From an uncultured Methylomonas sp. (GTDB taxonomy: Bacteria; Pseudomonadota; Gammaproteobacteria; Methylococcales; Methylomonadaceae): a stretch of DNA of 64,000 nucleotides. A program made the translations under genes and the position numbers. Within the stretch, counting starts at the first letter, position 1; each line of letters opens with the position of its first letter. The stretch is from the NCBI GenBank assembly GCA_936941155.1, contig CAKZJE010000032.1, positions 62,001-126,000 of the forward strand. The letters run 5' to 3'. Positions 53,671 through 62,776 of this stretch are shown piece after piece. The notes beneath the pieces were generated by a model. It had not been told where the DNA came from. It saw nothing but the letters and a program-made list of their open reading frames with translations, and searched no databases.

Positions 53671-54537
53671 TTACAGATAATCTATAAATAAACCGACAAA
53701 AACAGCCAAGCCAAACCAGTTACTATTTAAAAAAGCCTTAAAACACAAAGCTCTATCGCGGTTAAAAATTAGTTTTTGCTGATACACCGACAAGCCAGCC
53801 GTTACACCTAAGCCTGCATAATAAAATCCGCCTAAATTCTGCATTTGCCCAATGCTGATTAATAACGCCAAAATAATCAGCTGCAATATCGCCATAATTT
53901 CGCGATCTTTATCACCGAATAAAATCGCAGTCGATTTTACCCCGATTTTTAAATCATCTTCTTTATCCACCATCGCATACATGGTGTCGTAAACCAAAGC
54001 CCACAGCACCACTGCTAAATACATGACCCATGCGACAAGCGGAATCGTGTTCGTTTGCGCAGAAAATGACATGGGCACAGCAAAGCCAAACGCAATGCCT
54101 AAATACGCTTGCGGTAAGTGGGTGTAGCGTTTCATAAACGGATAACTAGCCGCTAAAAAAGCGGCAATAAACGATAGTAAAATTGTGTATAAATTCAGCA
54201 ATAACACCAAGCCAAACGCAAGTAAACACATCACCACGAATAGAATTAACGCTTCTTTTGGGTTGACTTTTCCAGCGGCAATCGGGCGTTGTTTGGTGCG
54301 TTCCACATGCGGGTCAAAATTTCTATCGGCATAATCATTAATCACGCAACCTGCGGCACGCATTAATACCACTCCGGCACAAATAACACTTAAAACCAGT
54401 AAGTTTGGTTTGCCATTGCTAGCTACCCATAACGCCCACAATGCAGGCCAGAGCAAAATCAGAATGCCGATGGGTTTATCAAAACGCCCTAGTAGCCAAT
54501 ATTGTTGCGCACGGTCAATAAAAAAGTCTTTGTTCAT
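53671..54537 (-). CDS. ubiA: 4-hydroxybenzoate polyprenyltransferase
   Basis: UbiA attaches the polyprenyl tail to 4-hydroxybenzoate in ubiquinone synthesis. From ATG 54537 the protein has 288 residues, equal to the family norm; the in-frame ATG at 54552 adds five. Eight to nine helices are visible. The two Asp-rich sites are '[20 protein letters not shown]' and '[20 protein letters not shown]'. It lies 47-68 bases downstream of ccmC on the same strand. Confidence 0.94.
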   Translation of the reverse strand: MNKDFFIDRAQQYWLLGRFDKPIGILILLWPALWALWVASNGKPNLLVLSVICAGVVLMRAAGCVINDYADRNFDPHVERTKQRPIAAGKVNPKEALILFVVMCLLAFGLVLLLNLYTILLSFIAAFLAASYPFMKRYTHLPQAYLGIAFGFAVPMSFSAQTNTIPLVAWVMYLAVVLWALVYDTMYAMVDKEDDLKIGVKSTAILFGDKDREIMAILQLIILALLISIGQMQNLGGFYYAGLGVTAGLSVYQQKLIFNRDRALCFKAFLNSNWFGLAVFVGLFIDYL

Positions 54538-54604
54538 CTGAAAGTGTGTCAAGTCTGTTCTATGGATGAGAAGGTTGTGAGATTTGCAGTAAAAATTTGC
54601 CAGT

Positions 54605-55357
54605 TTATTCGATTTCTTTGATGAGGTTTCTTACCCATTCGCTGCGTTTTTCCCGTTCTAATGTTTCAATTCTCGCTCGTGCCATTAATACAGCGGCAAA
54701 AAAACAATAAAAGCCTATCACCATGATTAATAAAGGAATCCACATTTCCGGCGGCATGGCAGGTTTTTGTGTAACTTTAAATGTCGCAGGTTGATGTAGC
54801 GTATTCCACCATTCCACTGAATATTTAATAATCGGAATATTCACCAATCCAACTAAAGCTAAAACTGCGGCGGCTTTGTCACCACTGGTTTCGTTTTCAA
54901 ATGCTGATGACAATGCTAATACGCCTAGATATAAAAAGGATAAAATCAACATTGCTGTCAATCTAGCATCCCAAACCCACCAAGCTCCCCATGTAGGTTT
55001 TCCCCAAATTGCGCCGGTTGCTAATGCCATCACCGCGATTGAAGCTCCAATCGGCGCACAAGATTTAGCGACAATATGCGCCATTTTGATTTTCCAAATT
55101 AAGCCAATTGCACCGGCTACTGCCATCAGCATATAACAAGATTGCGCCAGAATTGCGGAGGGAACGTGGATGTAAATAATCCGAAAACTGTTGCCTTGTT
55201 GATAATCGGGCGGAGCAAAAACTAAGCCCCAAACACAGCCAATGGTTAGGAGTAAAATTGCAGCGGCGGTAAACCAGGGTAATAATTTGCTGGTGATTTC
55301 ATAGAACCATTTCGGCGATGCTAATTGATAAAACCAAAGAGGGAATTTAATTTTCAT
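54605..55357 (-). CDS. ccmC: Haem exporter protein CcmC
   Basis: CcmC presents haem to the chaperone CcmE in cytochrome c maturation. The 250-residue protein has six helices and the tryptophan-rich haem motif '[16 protein letters not shown]', with periplasmic His in '[13 protein letters not shown]' and '[10 protein letters not shown]'. The rest of a ccm operon (ccmA, B, D-H) is not next to it; ubiA follows instead. This is unusual compared with E. coli, but split ccm loci exist. Confidence 0.9.
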   Translation of the reverse strand: MKIKFPLWFYQLASPKWFYEITSKLLPWFTAAAILLLTIGCVWGLVFAPPDYQQGNSFRIIYIHVPSAILAQSCYMLMAVAGAIGLIWKIKMAHIVAKSCAPIGASIAVMALATGAIWGKPTWGAWWVWDARLTAMLILSFLYLGVLALSSAFENETSGDKAAAVLALVGLVNIPIIKYSVEWWNTLHQPATFKVTQKPAMPPEMWIPLLIMVIGFYCFFAAVLMARARIETLEREKRSEWVRNLIKEIE

Positions 55358-55509
55358 AAAAGCGTTGTAATCTTAAGATAAATACAATGTTGATTGCCTG
55401 AAACGATACCATATTGCCACACTATTATCAGTAACTACGGTAAAAAAATTGCATTGCGTTTAAAAAAGCATTATAATGCGCGTTCAATTTAATCGAGTTA
55501 GTCGATTGA

Positions 55510-55586
55510 AGGCGCGTAGCTCAGTTGGTTAGAGCACCACCTTGACATGGTGGGGGTCGGTGATTCGAGTTCACTCGTGCCTACCA
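55510..55586 (+). tRNA. tRNA-Val(GAC)
   Basis: A 77-base cloverleaf: acceptor AGGCGCG pairs with CGTGCCT (one G-U), D arm GCTC..., anticodon stem CCACC/GGTGG with loop TTGACAT (anticodon GAC at 55544-55546), T arm GGTGA/TCACT with TTCGAGT, then discriminator A and encoded CCA. It closely resembles the E. coli tRNA-Val2 in the anticodon arm. Confidence 0.96.
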
Positions 55587-55593
55587 AATATTA

Positions 55594-55621
55594 AAGCACT
55601 GCCTAGGCGGTGCTTTTTTCA
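55594..55621 (+). terminator. Terminator after tRNA-Val
   Basis: AAGCACTGCC / GGCGGTGCTT (one G-U) with a two-base loop, then T residues. It ends the tRNA transcript 30 bases before thrS. Confidence 0.75.
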
Positions 55622-55650
55622 TTCTAGCATCTGAAAAAAACTCCTCAAAA

Positions 55651-57558
55651 ATGCCTGAAATTACTCTGCCTGATGGTTCAAAGCGTCAATACGAACAAGC
55701 CGTGACTGTAATGGAAGTCGCTCAATCTATTGGCTCCGGTTTAGCAAAAGCCACGTTAGCAGGAAAAGTGAATCAGCAGCTTGTTGATGCGAGCACTTTG
55801 ATTACTGAAGATGCCTCTCTGCAAATTATCACCGCAAAAGATGCTGAAGGCGTTGATGTTATTCGCCATTCCACTGCACATTTGCTGGCTCAAGCCGTTA
55901 AAGAACTGTTTCCATCAGCACAAGTCACAATTGGCCCTGTGATTGAAAATGGCTTTTTTTACGACTTTTCTTACGAACATTCTTTCTCCCCCGATGATTT
56001 AATTGCGATAGAAAAGAAAATGGAACAGTTGGTTACACAAGATATTCCTGTGAAACGCTCTGTGTCATCGCGTGATGAGGCTGTTAAGTTTTTCAAAGAC
56101 TTAGGCGAAAACTATAAAGCTGAAATTATCGAATCTATTCCGTCTGACCAAGATTTATCTTTGTATAATCAAGGTGATTTCACTGATTTATGTCGCGGCC
56201 CTCACGTTCCAAGCACTGGCAAATTAAAAGCTTTCAAACTGATGAAAATTGCTGGCGCATACTGGCGCGGTGATGCAAAAAACGAAATGCTGCAACGGAT
56301 TTATGGCACAGCTTGGGGGGACAAAAAGGAATTAGCGGAGTATTTGCACCGTTTAGAAGAAGCTGAAAAGCGAGATCATCGCAAAATTGGCAAAACCTTG
56401 GACTTGTTTCATACCCAAGAAGAAGCCCCTGGCATGGTGTTTTGGCACGAAAAAGGCTGGACGATTTATAAAGAAGTTGAACAATACGTTCGCGAAAAAT
56501 TGCGCTTTCACGGTTATGCTGAAGTCAGAACGCCGCAAGTTGTCGATAGAACCTTGTGGGAAAAATCAGGGCATTGGGGCAAATTTGGCAACATGATGTT
56601 TACCACCCATTCGGAACACCGTGAATATGCGGTGAAACCGATGAATTGCCCTTGTCACATTCAAATTTACAATCAAGGCTTAAAAAGTTACAAAGATTTA
56701 CCGATTCGGATTGCAGAATTTGGTTCTTGTCACCGTAATGAACCTTCAGGTACTTTGCATGGCTTGATGCGTGTGCGTAATTTTGTTCAGGATGATGCAC
56801 ATATTTTCTGCACCGAAGACCAAATTCAAAGCGAAGTTTCCAGTTTTATTGATTTATTGTACGAAGTTTATAAAGATTTTGGCTTTACGGAAGTTATTAT
56901 TAAATTATCAACTCGCCCCGAAAATCGCGTTGGTGATGATAGCGTCTGGGATAAAGCAGAAAAAGCATTGGAAATGGCACTTGATGCTAAAAATTTAGCA
57001 TGGGATTTGCAGCCGGGCGAAGGTGCTTTTTACGGCCCTAAAATTGAGTTTTCCCTGAAAGACTGTATCGGCAGGGTTTGGCAATGCGGAACAATTCAAG
57101 TCGATTTTTCCATGCCAGCGCGTTTAGATGCGACTTATATTGGCGAAGATAGCAGCCGGCAAACGCCTGTGATGTTACATCGTGCTATTTTAGGCTCACT
57201 TGAACGGTTTATCGGTATTTTGATTGAAGAATACGCTGGATTGTTTCCACTGTGGCTATCTCCCATACAAGCTGTGGTGTTAAATATTGCTAGCCGTCAC
57301 GATGAATATGCACAAAAAGTAAGGATAGAACTTGAGAAACAGGGGCTGCGCGTAAAAATAGACTTGAGAAATGAGAAGATAGGCTTTAAAATTCGCGAGC
57401 ATTCTATGCAGCGTATCCCGTATTTAATTATTATCGGGGATAAAGAATTAGAAAATCAAACCATTACGCTGCGGACGCAAAAGGGTGATGATTTAGGCAG
57501 CTTCTCAATTTCCGAACTGGTTGAACGGTTTAAACAACAAATTGAAAGTAGAAATTAA
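55651..57558 (+). CDS. thrS: Threonyl-tRNA synthetase
   Basis: ThrRS, 635 residues, with TGS domain (1-62), editing domain (about 65-230, '[19 protein letters not shown]' with the HxxxH of the SAD fold, '[14 protein letters not shown]'), the class II catalytic core with zinc ligands in '[10 protein letters not shown]', '[18 protein letters not shown]' (motif 2), '[20 protein letters not shown]' (motif 3) and the C-terminal anticodon domain. Length equals E. coli (642). First gene of the conserved thrS-infC-rpmI-rplT block. Confidence 0.97.
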   Translation: MPEITLPDGSKRQYEQAVTVMEVAQSIGSGLAKATLAGKVNQQLVDASTLITEDASLQIITAKDAEGVDVIRHSTAHLLAQAVKELFPSAQVTIGPVIENGFFYDFSYEHSFSPDDLIAIEKKMEQLVTQDIPVKRSVSSRDEAVKFFKDLGENYKAEIIESIPSDQDLSLYNQGDFTDLCRGPHVPSTGKLKAFKLMKIAGAYWRGDAKNEMLQRIYGTAWGDKKELAEYLHRLEEAEKRDHRKIGKTLDLFHTQEEAPGMVFWHEKGWTIYKEVEQYVREKLRFHGYAEVRTPQVVDRTLWEKSGHWGKFGNMMFTTHSEHREYAVKPMNCPCHIQIYNQGLKSYKDLPIRIAEFGSCHRNEPSGTLHGLMRVRNFVQDDAHIFCTEDQIQSEVSSFIDLLYEVYKDFGFTEVIIKLSTRPENRVGDDSVWDKAEKALEMALDAKNLAWDLQPGEGAFYGPKIEFSLKDCIGRVWQCGTIQVDFSMPARLDATYIGEDSSRQTPVMLHRAILGSLERFIGILIEEYAGLFPLWLSPIQAVVLNIASRHDEYAQKVRIELEKQGLRVKIDLRNEKIGFKIREHSMQRIPYLIIIGDKELENQTITLRTQKGDDLGSFSISELVERFKQQIESRN

Positions 57559-57581
57559 TAATTATTTCGGAGGATTTTAGT

Positions 57582-58109
57582 ATCGCTACTAAAAAAGAAA
57601 CAACGCACATGAACGACATGATTACGGCACGGCGCGTAAGAGTTGTAGGTGCGGATGGTGAAAAGATTGGTATTGTTTCATTAAATGAAGCAAAACAGAT
57701 GGCTTATGATGCAAATATGGATTTGGTTGAAATATCGCCTAATGCTGATCCTCCTGTTTGTAAAATCATGGATTTCGGCAAATTTCAGTTTGAAACCAAT
57801 AAAAAATTAGCCATTGCCAAAAAGAAGCAAAAACAGATTCAGGTTAAGGAAATAAAATTTAGACCTGGAACTGACGAAGGCGATTATCAAGTCAAATTAA
57901 GAAGTTTAACTAAATTTCTTAATGACGGCGATAAAACCAAAATTACTGTGCGCTTTCGTGGACGTGAATTGGCTCATCGTGAAATTGGTATGGATTTATT
58001 GAAACGCATCGAAAAAGATTTGGAAGAACTTGCTATTGTTGAACAGTTTCCGAAAATGGAAGGTCGGCAAATGGTCATGGTGATGGGTTCTAAAAAGAAA
58101 AAGCAATAA
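57582..58109 (+). CDS. infC: Translation initiation factor IF-3 (ATC start)
   Basis: IF-3 discriminates start codons and keeps 30S subunits free. The N-terminus is best read from a rare ATC start at 57582, eight bases after a strong GGAGG; ATG codons at 57609 and 57618 would lack a binding site and trim the N-terminus. The protein (175 residues) has '[20 protein letters not shown]', '[17 protein letters not shown]', and '[20 protein letters not shown]'. Use of a rare start codon is known to allow IF-3 to control its own translation. Confidence 0.92.
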   Translation: MATKKETTHMNDMITARRVRVVGADGEKIGIVSLNEAKQMAYDANMDLVEISPNADPPVCKIMDFGKFQFETNKKLAIAKKKQKQIQVKEIKFRPGTDEGDYQVKLRSLTKFLNDGDKTKITVRFRGRELAHREIGMDLLKRIEKDLEELAIVEQFPKMEGRQMVMVMGSKKKKQ

Positions 58110-58144
58110 TTTAACTTTATTTATTAAGGTAAATTAGCTGTTTG

Positions 58145-58183
58145 TGGTTGAGGATTAAACCATTTAAGTGCTTGTAATAGCAC
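58145..58183 (+). promoter_or_regulatory. Possible ribosomal-protein leader hairpins
   Basis: Two small stem-loops, TGGTT-N8-AACCA (58145-58162) and GTGCT-N6-AGCAC (58168-58183), lie in the 164-base gap between infC and rpmI, where L20 autoregulation acts in some bacteria. The match to a known L20 leader is not shown by reading alone. Confidence 0.3.
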
Positions 58184-58273
58184 GAACACAACTTGTCAGG
58201 GCCAGCGCATTTTGCCTTGCTGAGTTTTTATTTCAAGGATGTTTTATTTTTTAATACTATTTGGAGCAAATAA

Positions 58274-58468
58274 ATGCCAAAAATGAAAAGCCACAGCGGT
58301 GCTGCGAAACGGTTTAAAAAAACCGCAGGCGGTTTTAAAGCCGGGCAATCGCACCGTCGTCACATTTTGACGAAAAAAACCACTAAAAGAAAAAGACAGT
58401 TGCGTAAATCTAACATGATTCATGAATCGGATGTGCGTATGGCAAAACGTTTGTTGCCTTACAGTTAA
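58274..58468 (+). CDS. rpmI: 50S ribosomal protein L35
   Basis: A 64-residue basic protein with the full L35 pattern: '[20 protein letters not shown]', '[20 protein letters not shown]' and '[10 protein letters not shown]'. GGAG lies ahead of ATG. Fifteen bases before rplT in the same operon. Confidence 0.97.
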   Translation: MPKMKSHSGAAKRFKKTAGGFKAGQSHRRHILTKKTTKRKRQLRKSNMIHESDVRMAKRLLPYS

Positions 58469-58483
58469 TTTAGGAGAAAAATC

Positions 58484-58849
58484 ATGGCAAGAGTAAAACG
58501 CGGCGTAACTGCCAGAGCAAGACATAAAAAGATTTTAAAGCAAGCAAAAGGCTACTACGGCGCACGAAGCCGAGTCTATCGCGTTGCGAAACAAGCGGTT
58601 ATTAAAGCAGGTCAATATGCTTATCGTGACCGTAAACAGAAAAAACGTCAATTCCGTGCCTTGTGGATTGTGCGTATCAATGCAGCAGCACGTTTATACG
58701 GCATTTCTTACAGCCGTTTAATCAATGGCTTAACTAAAGCAAATGTTGCAATTGACCGTAAAGTATTAGCAGACATCGCAGTTCGCGACATCGAAGCATT
58801 CGGTAAAATTGCAGAAATTGCTAAAGCAAACCAAAGCGCACTTTCTTAA
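58484..58849 (+). CDS. rplT: 50S ribosomal protein L20
   Basis: A 121-residue L20: '[20 protein letters not shown]', '[20 protein letters not shown]', '[20 protein letters not shown]' and '[20 protein letters not shown]'. AGGAG precedes ATG. It binds 23S rRNA early in assembly and may repress its own operon. A strong terminator follows. Confidence 0.97.
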   Translation: MARVKRGVTARARHKKILKQAKGYYGARSRVYRVAKQAVIKAGQYAYRDRKQKKRQFRALWIVRINAAARLYGISYSRLINGLTKANVAIDRKVLADIAVRDIEAFGKIAEIAKANQSALS

Positions 58850-58881
58850 GATATTTTAAGAAAAGCGTAAAAATAGCTGTG

Positions 58882-58910
58882 AAAAAAGGGACTCTCCAGT
58901 CCCTTTTTTT
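58882..58910 (+). terminator. Terminator after rplT
   Basis: Arms AAAAAAGGGACT / AGTCCCTTTTTT with a four-base CTCC loop, followed by T. A classic rho-independent terminator for the thrS-rplT operon. Confidence 0.85.
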
Positions 58911-59003
58911 ATGCGTGTTAGTTTTTAATCAAGTTATTAGCCTAAAAAATTGCCAGCTCCTTTATAATCTCCAACAGCAAAATAACAGCCAACTGGAGCT
59001 TAA

Positions 59004-59672
59004 ATGAATTCCCCTCTGAGTACTATCGAAATCCACCCAACTGCCACACACCGTTATTCTATTATCTGGCTGCATGGATTAGGTGCAGACGGACACGATT
59101 TTGAATCAATCGTTCCGCAATTGCGCTTAAAAGCGCAGTCACACATTCACTTTATTTTTCCCAACGCGCCTATTCAAGCTGTGACTATTAATAATGGCAT
59201 GAGAATGCGCTCTTGGTACGATATTCTGGAAATGACATTAGAGCGCAAAGTGGATATTGATGGAATTTATCAATCTGCAGCCGCTATTGAAGTTTTGATT
59301 GAGCAAGAAATTGCCAAAGGAATTGCCTCTGAAAATATTTTATTAGCGGGATTTTCACAAGGTGGACTGATTGCACTGCATACAGGCTTGAGATATTCAA
59401 AAAAATTAGCGGGAATTATCGCGCTTTCAACCTATTTGCCGACCACGCAGAGTTTAAAAACAGAAGCAGCGATTGCAAATCAGACAATTCCTATTTTTAT
59501 GGCACATGGTTCAATGGATTCAGTGGTTGCAATGCAGACCGGAAAACTAGCATTTGATGCGTTAAAAGCGATGCAATATCCAATTAACTGGCATCAGTAT
59601 CCAATGGATCATTCTGTTTGTATGGAAGAAGTGCGGGATATTGCAGATTTTATTGACGATATTTTTAAATAA
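59004..59672 (+). CDS. Carboxylesterase/phospholipase-type alpha/beta hydrolase
   Basis: A 222-residue Abhydrolase_2 (YpfH/EstB-like) esterase. 'YSIIWLHGLGADGHDFESIV' gives the oxyanion hole, 'LLAGFSQGGLIALHTGLRYS' the nucleophile Ser, 'IFMAHGSMDSVVAMQTG' the Asp and 'YPMDHSVCMEEVRDI' the His. Cytoplasmic, no signal peptide. Hydrolyses short acyl esters; the natural substrate is not known. Monocistronic and convergent with rubredoxin. Confidence 0.9.
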   Translation: MNSPLSTIEIHPTATHRYSIIWLHGLGADGHDFESIVPQLRLKAQSHIHFIFPNAPIQAVTINNGMRMRSWYDILEMTLERKVDIDGIYQSAAAIEVLIEQEIAKGIASENILLAGFSQGGLIALHTGLRYSKKLAGIIALSTYLPTTQSLKTEAAIANQTIPIFMAHGSMDSVVAMQTGKLAFDALKAMQYPINWHQYPMDHSVCMEEVRDIADFIDDIFK

Positions 59673-59707
59673 TCGCGCTTAGAATTAAATCGCTTAAAAC
59701 AGACAAA

Positions 59708-59739
59708 AACTGTGAACGCCGCAAGGTGCGTTCACAGTT
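59708..59739. terminator. Terminator between esterase and rubredoxin genes
   Basis: Twelve-base arms AACTGTGAACGC / GCGTTCACAGTT with an eight-base loop, placed between two convergent genes; A-rich sequence on the left and mixed T-rich on the right allow either direction. Confidence 0.7.
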
Positions 59740-59746
59740 GAAAAGA

Positions 59747-59914
59747 TTATTTTACTTCTTTAAACATTGCTTTACATGCACCACAACCAGGACATTCCCA
59801 ATCATCAGCAAGGTCAGCCCAAAGTGTGCCAGGTGGAATACCACGTTTAGGATCGCCTAAGGCTTCATCATAAACAAGACCACAGGTTTTGCATTTGTAT
59901 TTTTTATATTCCAT
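59747..59914 (-). CDS. Rubredoxin
   Basis: A 55-residue iron protein that carries single electrons. 'YKCKTCGLVYDEALGDP' and 'DDWECPGCGACKAMFKEV' supply the four Fe ligands (Cys8, Cys11, Cys41, Cys44). 'GIPPGTLWADL' is family-typical. A further Cys47 is present. Two ATG codons lie at 59917 and 59914; GAGGA is better spaced for 59914. Monocistronic. It could serve an alkane-type oxygenase or oxygen-stress enzyme elsewhere. Confidence 0.93.
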   Translation of the reverse strand: MEYKKYKCKTCGLVYDEALGDPKRGIPPGTLWADLADDWECPGCGACKAMFKEVK

Positions 59915-60010
59915 CATTGTTCCTCATATATCATAGTAAAACAGTTGGTTAATATACCTTATTTTTGAATAAAAAGGCTAGTCAATTGTGACTTAGAATA
60001 ATTTAAAACG

Positions 60011-60382
60011 CTAGAGTTTGTTTTCTTCAAAGTATTCAAAGATTTTATCCTGCAAACTTTGAAAGTGCAGTATAGCTTGGTTTAAGCGAAGAAAATCTTC
60101 TTGAGCTTGCGCTAAATCTTCTGCTAATAAACTTTCCTCCAAACACTTACTCATATTTTGCAATTCAATAAAGCCACAAAAGCTAACCGCGCCGTTTATT
60201 TTATGTGCAATTCTAAACGCTGCCTCTAGTTTATGTGCATTCAATGCGTTTTCTAACTCAGGAGTTTGTTCGGACAGTTCTTGAAACAGTTTTTCAAACA
60301 AAAACAAAGAGAGGTCTTTATTTTGCTGAGTTTTTTGCAACAAACTGTTTATATAGATTAATTCAGATTGAAAGTTGCTCAC
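60011..60382 (-). CDS. HPt-domain phosphotransfer protein
   Basis: A 123-residue all-helical protein with the phospho-His in 'FRIAHKINGAVSFCGFIELQ' (His60), the pattern of HPt domains, followed by 'NMSKCLEESLLAED'. It relays phosphate between hybrid kinases and response regulators. It is not next to a kinase; candidate partners are in the genome, including the hybrid kinase at 5154-8975, which has its own HPt. Confidence 0.85.
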   Translation of the reverse strand: MSNFQSELIYINSLLQKTQQNKDLSLFLFEKLFQELSEQTPELENALNAHKLEAAFRIAHKINGAVSFCGFIELQNMSKCLEESLLAEDLAQAQEDFLRLNQAILHFQSLQDKIFEYFEENKL

Positions 60383-60580
60383 ATTTATCGGTTCTTTAAA
60401 AAGTTAGGTTTTTGCGATTATGTCACGAGCGACACAAAGATGAAATAACCACCTGATTGCAGAGAAAATATTTCTTAAAAATAGCTTCTATAATTAATTG
60501 AACAATGTTTAATTATTGGTTATAGTATGACTAGTTCTTTTGCATACGCTACTTATTCGCTACTTTTTAGGAGACTCGCC

Positions 60581-62734
60581 ATGTACGCTTTATTGAAGAA
60601 ATTTTTGCAGCTGCTGCTAACTCTGATGTATCAAGTGGAAGTTCACGGTTTAGATAATTATCAACAAGCAGGCAAGCGGGTGCTGATTATCTCGAATCAC
60701 ACCTCGTTTCTTGACCCGCTCCTGTTGGGCGTGTTTTTACCCGACCGCATTACGTTTGCGATTAACACGCAAATTTCGCAGCAATGGTGGCTAAAACCTT
60801 TTTTGCGCCTCTCGCACGTTTTTCCAATGGATCCCACGCATCCGCTGTCATTGAAAGCCTTGATTAATCACTTAAAAAACGACACCAAAACCGTAATTTT
60901 TCCTGAAGGGCGCATTACTGTCACAGGCGCATTGATGAAGATTTATGACGGCACGGGTATGGTTGCGGATAAATCGGGCGCAATGATTTTGCCGATTCGG
61001 ATTCATGGCGCGGAATATACGCATTTTTCTAAGCTGAAAAACATTGTGCGCTTGCGTTGGTTTCCAAAAATCACCATTCGGATTTTGCCCCCGACTCACA
61101 TTCACGCTGCCGATAATATTCATGGCAAATCACGCCGCAAAGCCAGTGGTCACGTTTTGGCTGACATCATGTCGAATATGATATTTAGTACCAGTCATTA
61201 TCAACAAACTATTTTTTCAGCCTTATTGGAAGCTCGTACTATTTACGGAGGCAAACACGAAGTTGCCGAAGATTTAGAACGCAGCCCTTTATCCTACGAC
61301 ACATTAATCACACGCTCGATTGCGATTGCTAATGCGCTAAAAAAATGCACGGCAGCGGATGAACATGTTGGCGTGTTGCTTCCTAATACGGCAAAAACGC
61401 CTTGTGTATTAATCGGTTTGCAGTTGTATGGGCGCATTCCTGCGATGTTGAATTATTCTATCGGCTCGGCGGGCATGATTTCCGCGTGCCAAACCGCACA
61501 AGTGAAAACGGTTTTAACCTCACGGCGATTTATCGAATTAGCCAAATTAACCGAGGAAACGCAAGCCTTAAGCCTGCAAGTGACGCTGATTTATTTAGAA
61601 GACATTGCCGCACAAATTTCTGGCATGGATAAAATCAAAGCGTTGTGGCAATGCAAAACCGCAAATTATTGGTATAAATCCCATCAATACAATCCACACG
61701 ATACAGCGGTGGTGTTATTTACCTCCGGCTCGGAAGGCGCACCGAAAGGCGTGGTGTTGTCGCATCACAATATTTTAGCCAACATCAATCAGGTCAAATC
61801 GCGAATTAGTTTTAATGCTAACGATGTGGTGTTGAACTTTTTACCGATGTTTCATTCATTTGGCTTTACCGCTGGCACGCTGTTGCCGATTTTGAACGGC
61901 ATGAAAACGTTTTTTTATCCTTCACCGCTGCATTACACGGTGATTCCTGAAATTGCTTACGAAACTGAAGCAACCATCATGTTTGCTACGAATACTTTTT
62001 TGACGGCGTATGGCAAAAAAGCCCATCCGTATGATTTTTTCAAAATGCGTTATGTGGTCGCAGGTGCTGAAAAATTGCAACAAACCACTCGTGATTTGTG
62101 GGCAGAAAAATTTGGCATTCGGATTTTAGAGGGTTATGGCGCAACCGAAACTTCTCCAGTCACTTCGGTGAATACACCGATTGATTATAAAGCCGGTTCT
62201 GTCGGACGTTTTATGCCAGAAATGCGTTATCAACTTGAGCCAGTTGAAGGGATTGAACATGGCGGCAAGCTGCATGTGGCAGGGCCTAATATTATGAAAG
62301 GCTATTTATTGCCTGATAATCCGGGTGTGTTAGTGCCACCTGCGTCGTTGTTTGGTGAAGGTTGGTATGACACGGGCGATATTGTGGACGTGGATGATGA
62401 TGGTTTTATTCATATTAAAGGACGCAGCAAACGTTTTGCCAAAATTGGTGGCGAAATGGTGTCGTTGACGGTGGTTGAGCAATTGGCGTTGAGAGCATGG
62501 GCAGACGCGCATCATGCCGCTGTGAGTTTGACGCATCCAAAAAAAGGTGAAGAGATTATTTTGCTAACCACGCAAAAAGCAGCTACGTTAAAAGAATTAA
62601 CGGATGTTTCAGAAGGTTTGGCAGCGATTAATTTGCCGCGAAAAATTTTTACGGTAGAGGCAATTCCGTTGCTCGGTGCTGGAAAAACCGATTACGCAAA
62701 AGCGACTGAATTGGCAGCGAAATTGAATGCTTAA
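60581..62734 (+). CDS. aas: Bifunctional 2-acylglycerophosphoethanolamine acyltransferase / acyl-ACP synthetase
   Basis: Aas re-acylates lysophospholipids using acyl-ACP made by its own synthetase half. From ATG 60581 (AGGAG ahead) the protein has 717 residues, like E. coli Aas (719). The PlsC half has 'NHTSFLDPLLLG' (HX4D) and 'VIFPEGRITVTGALMKIYDG'. The AMP-binding half has 'AVVLFTSGSEGAPKGVVLSH', 'EGYGATETSPVTSVN' and 'GWYDTGDIVDVDDDGFIHIK'. Strong match throughout. Confidence 0.94.
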   Translation: MYALLKKFLQLLLTLMYQVEVHGLDNYQQAGKRVLIISNHTSFLDPLLLGVFLPDRITFAINTQISQQWWLKPFLRLSHVFPMDPTHPLSLKALINHLKNDTKTVIFPEGRITVTGALMKIYDGTGMVADKSGAMILPIRIHGAEYTHFSKLKNIVRLRWFPKITIRILPPTHIHAADNIHGKSRRKASGHVLADIMSNMIFSTSHYQQTIFSALLEARTIYGGKHEVAEDLERSPLSYDTLITRSIAIANALKKCTAADEHVGVLLPNTAKTPCVLIGLQLYGRIPAMLNYSIGSAGMISACQTAQVKTVLTSRRFIELAKLTEETQALSLQVTLIYLEDIAAQISGMDKIKALWQCKTANYWYKSHQYNPHDTAVVLFTSGSEGAPKGVVLSHHNILANINQVKSRISFNANDVVLNFLPMFHSFGFTAGTLLPILNGMKTFFYPSPLHYTVIPEIAYETEATIMFATNTFLTAYGKKAHPYDFFKMRYVVAGAEKLQQTTRDLWAEKFGIRILEGYGATETSPVTSVNTPIDYKAGSVGRFMPEMRYQLEPVEGIEHGGKLHVAGPNIMKGYLLPDNPGVLVPPASLFGEGWYDTGDIVDVDDDGFIHIKGRSKRFAKIGGEMVSLTVVEQLALRAWADAHHAAVSLTHPKKGEEIILLTTQKAATLKELTDVSEGLAAINLPRKIFTVEAIPLLGAGKTDYAKATELAAKLNA

Positions 62735-62776
62735 ACGTGTTAGCATTCTTCTAATTCTTTCGACACGCTAAACATA

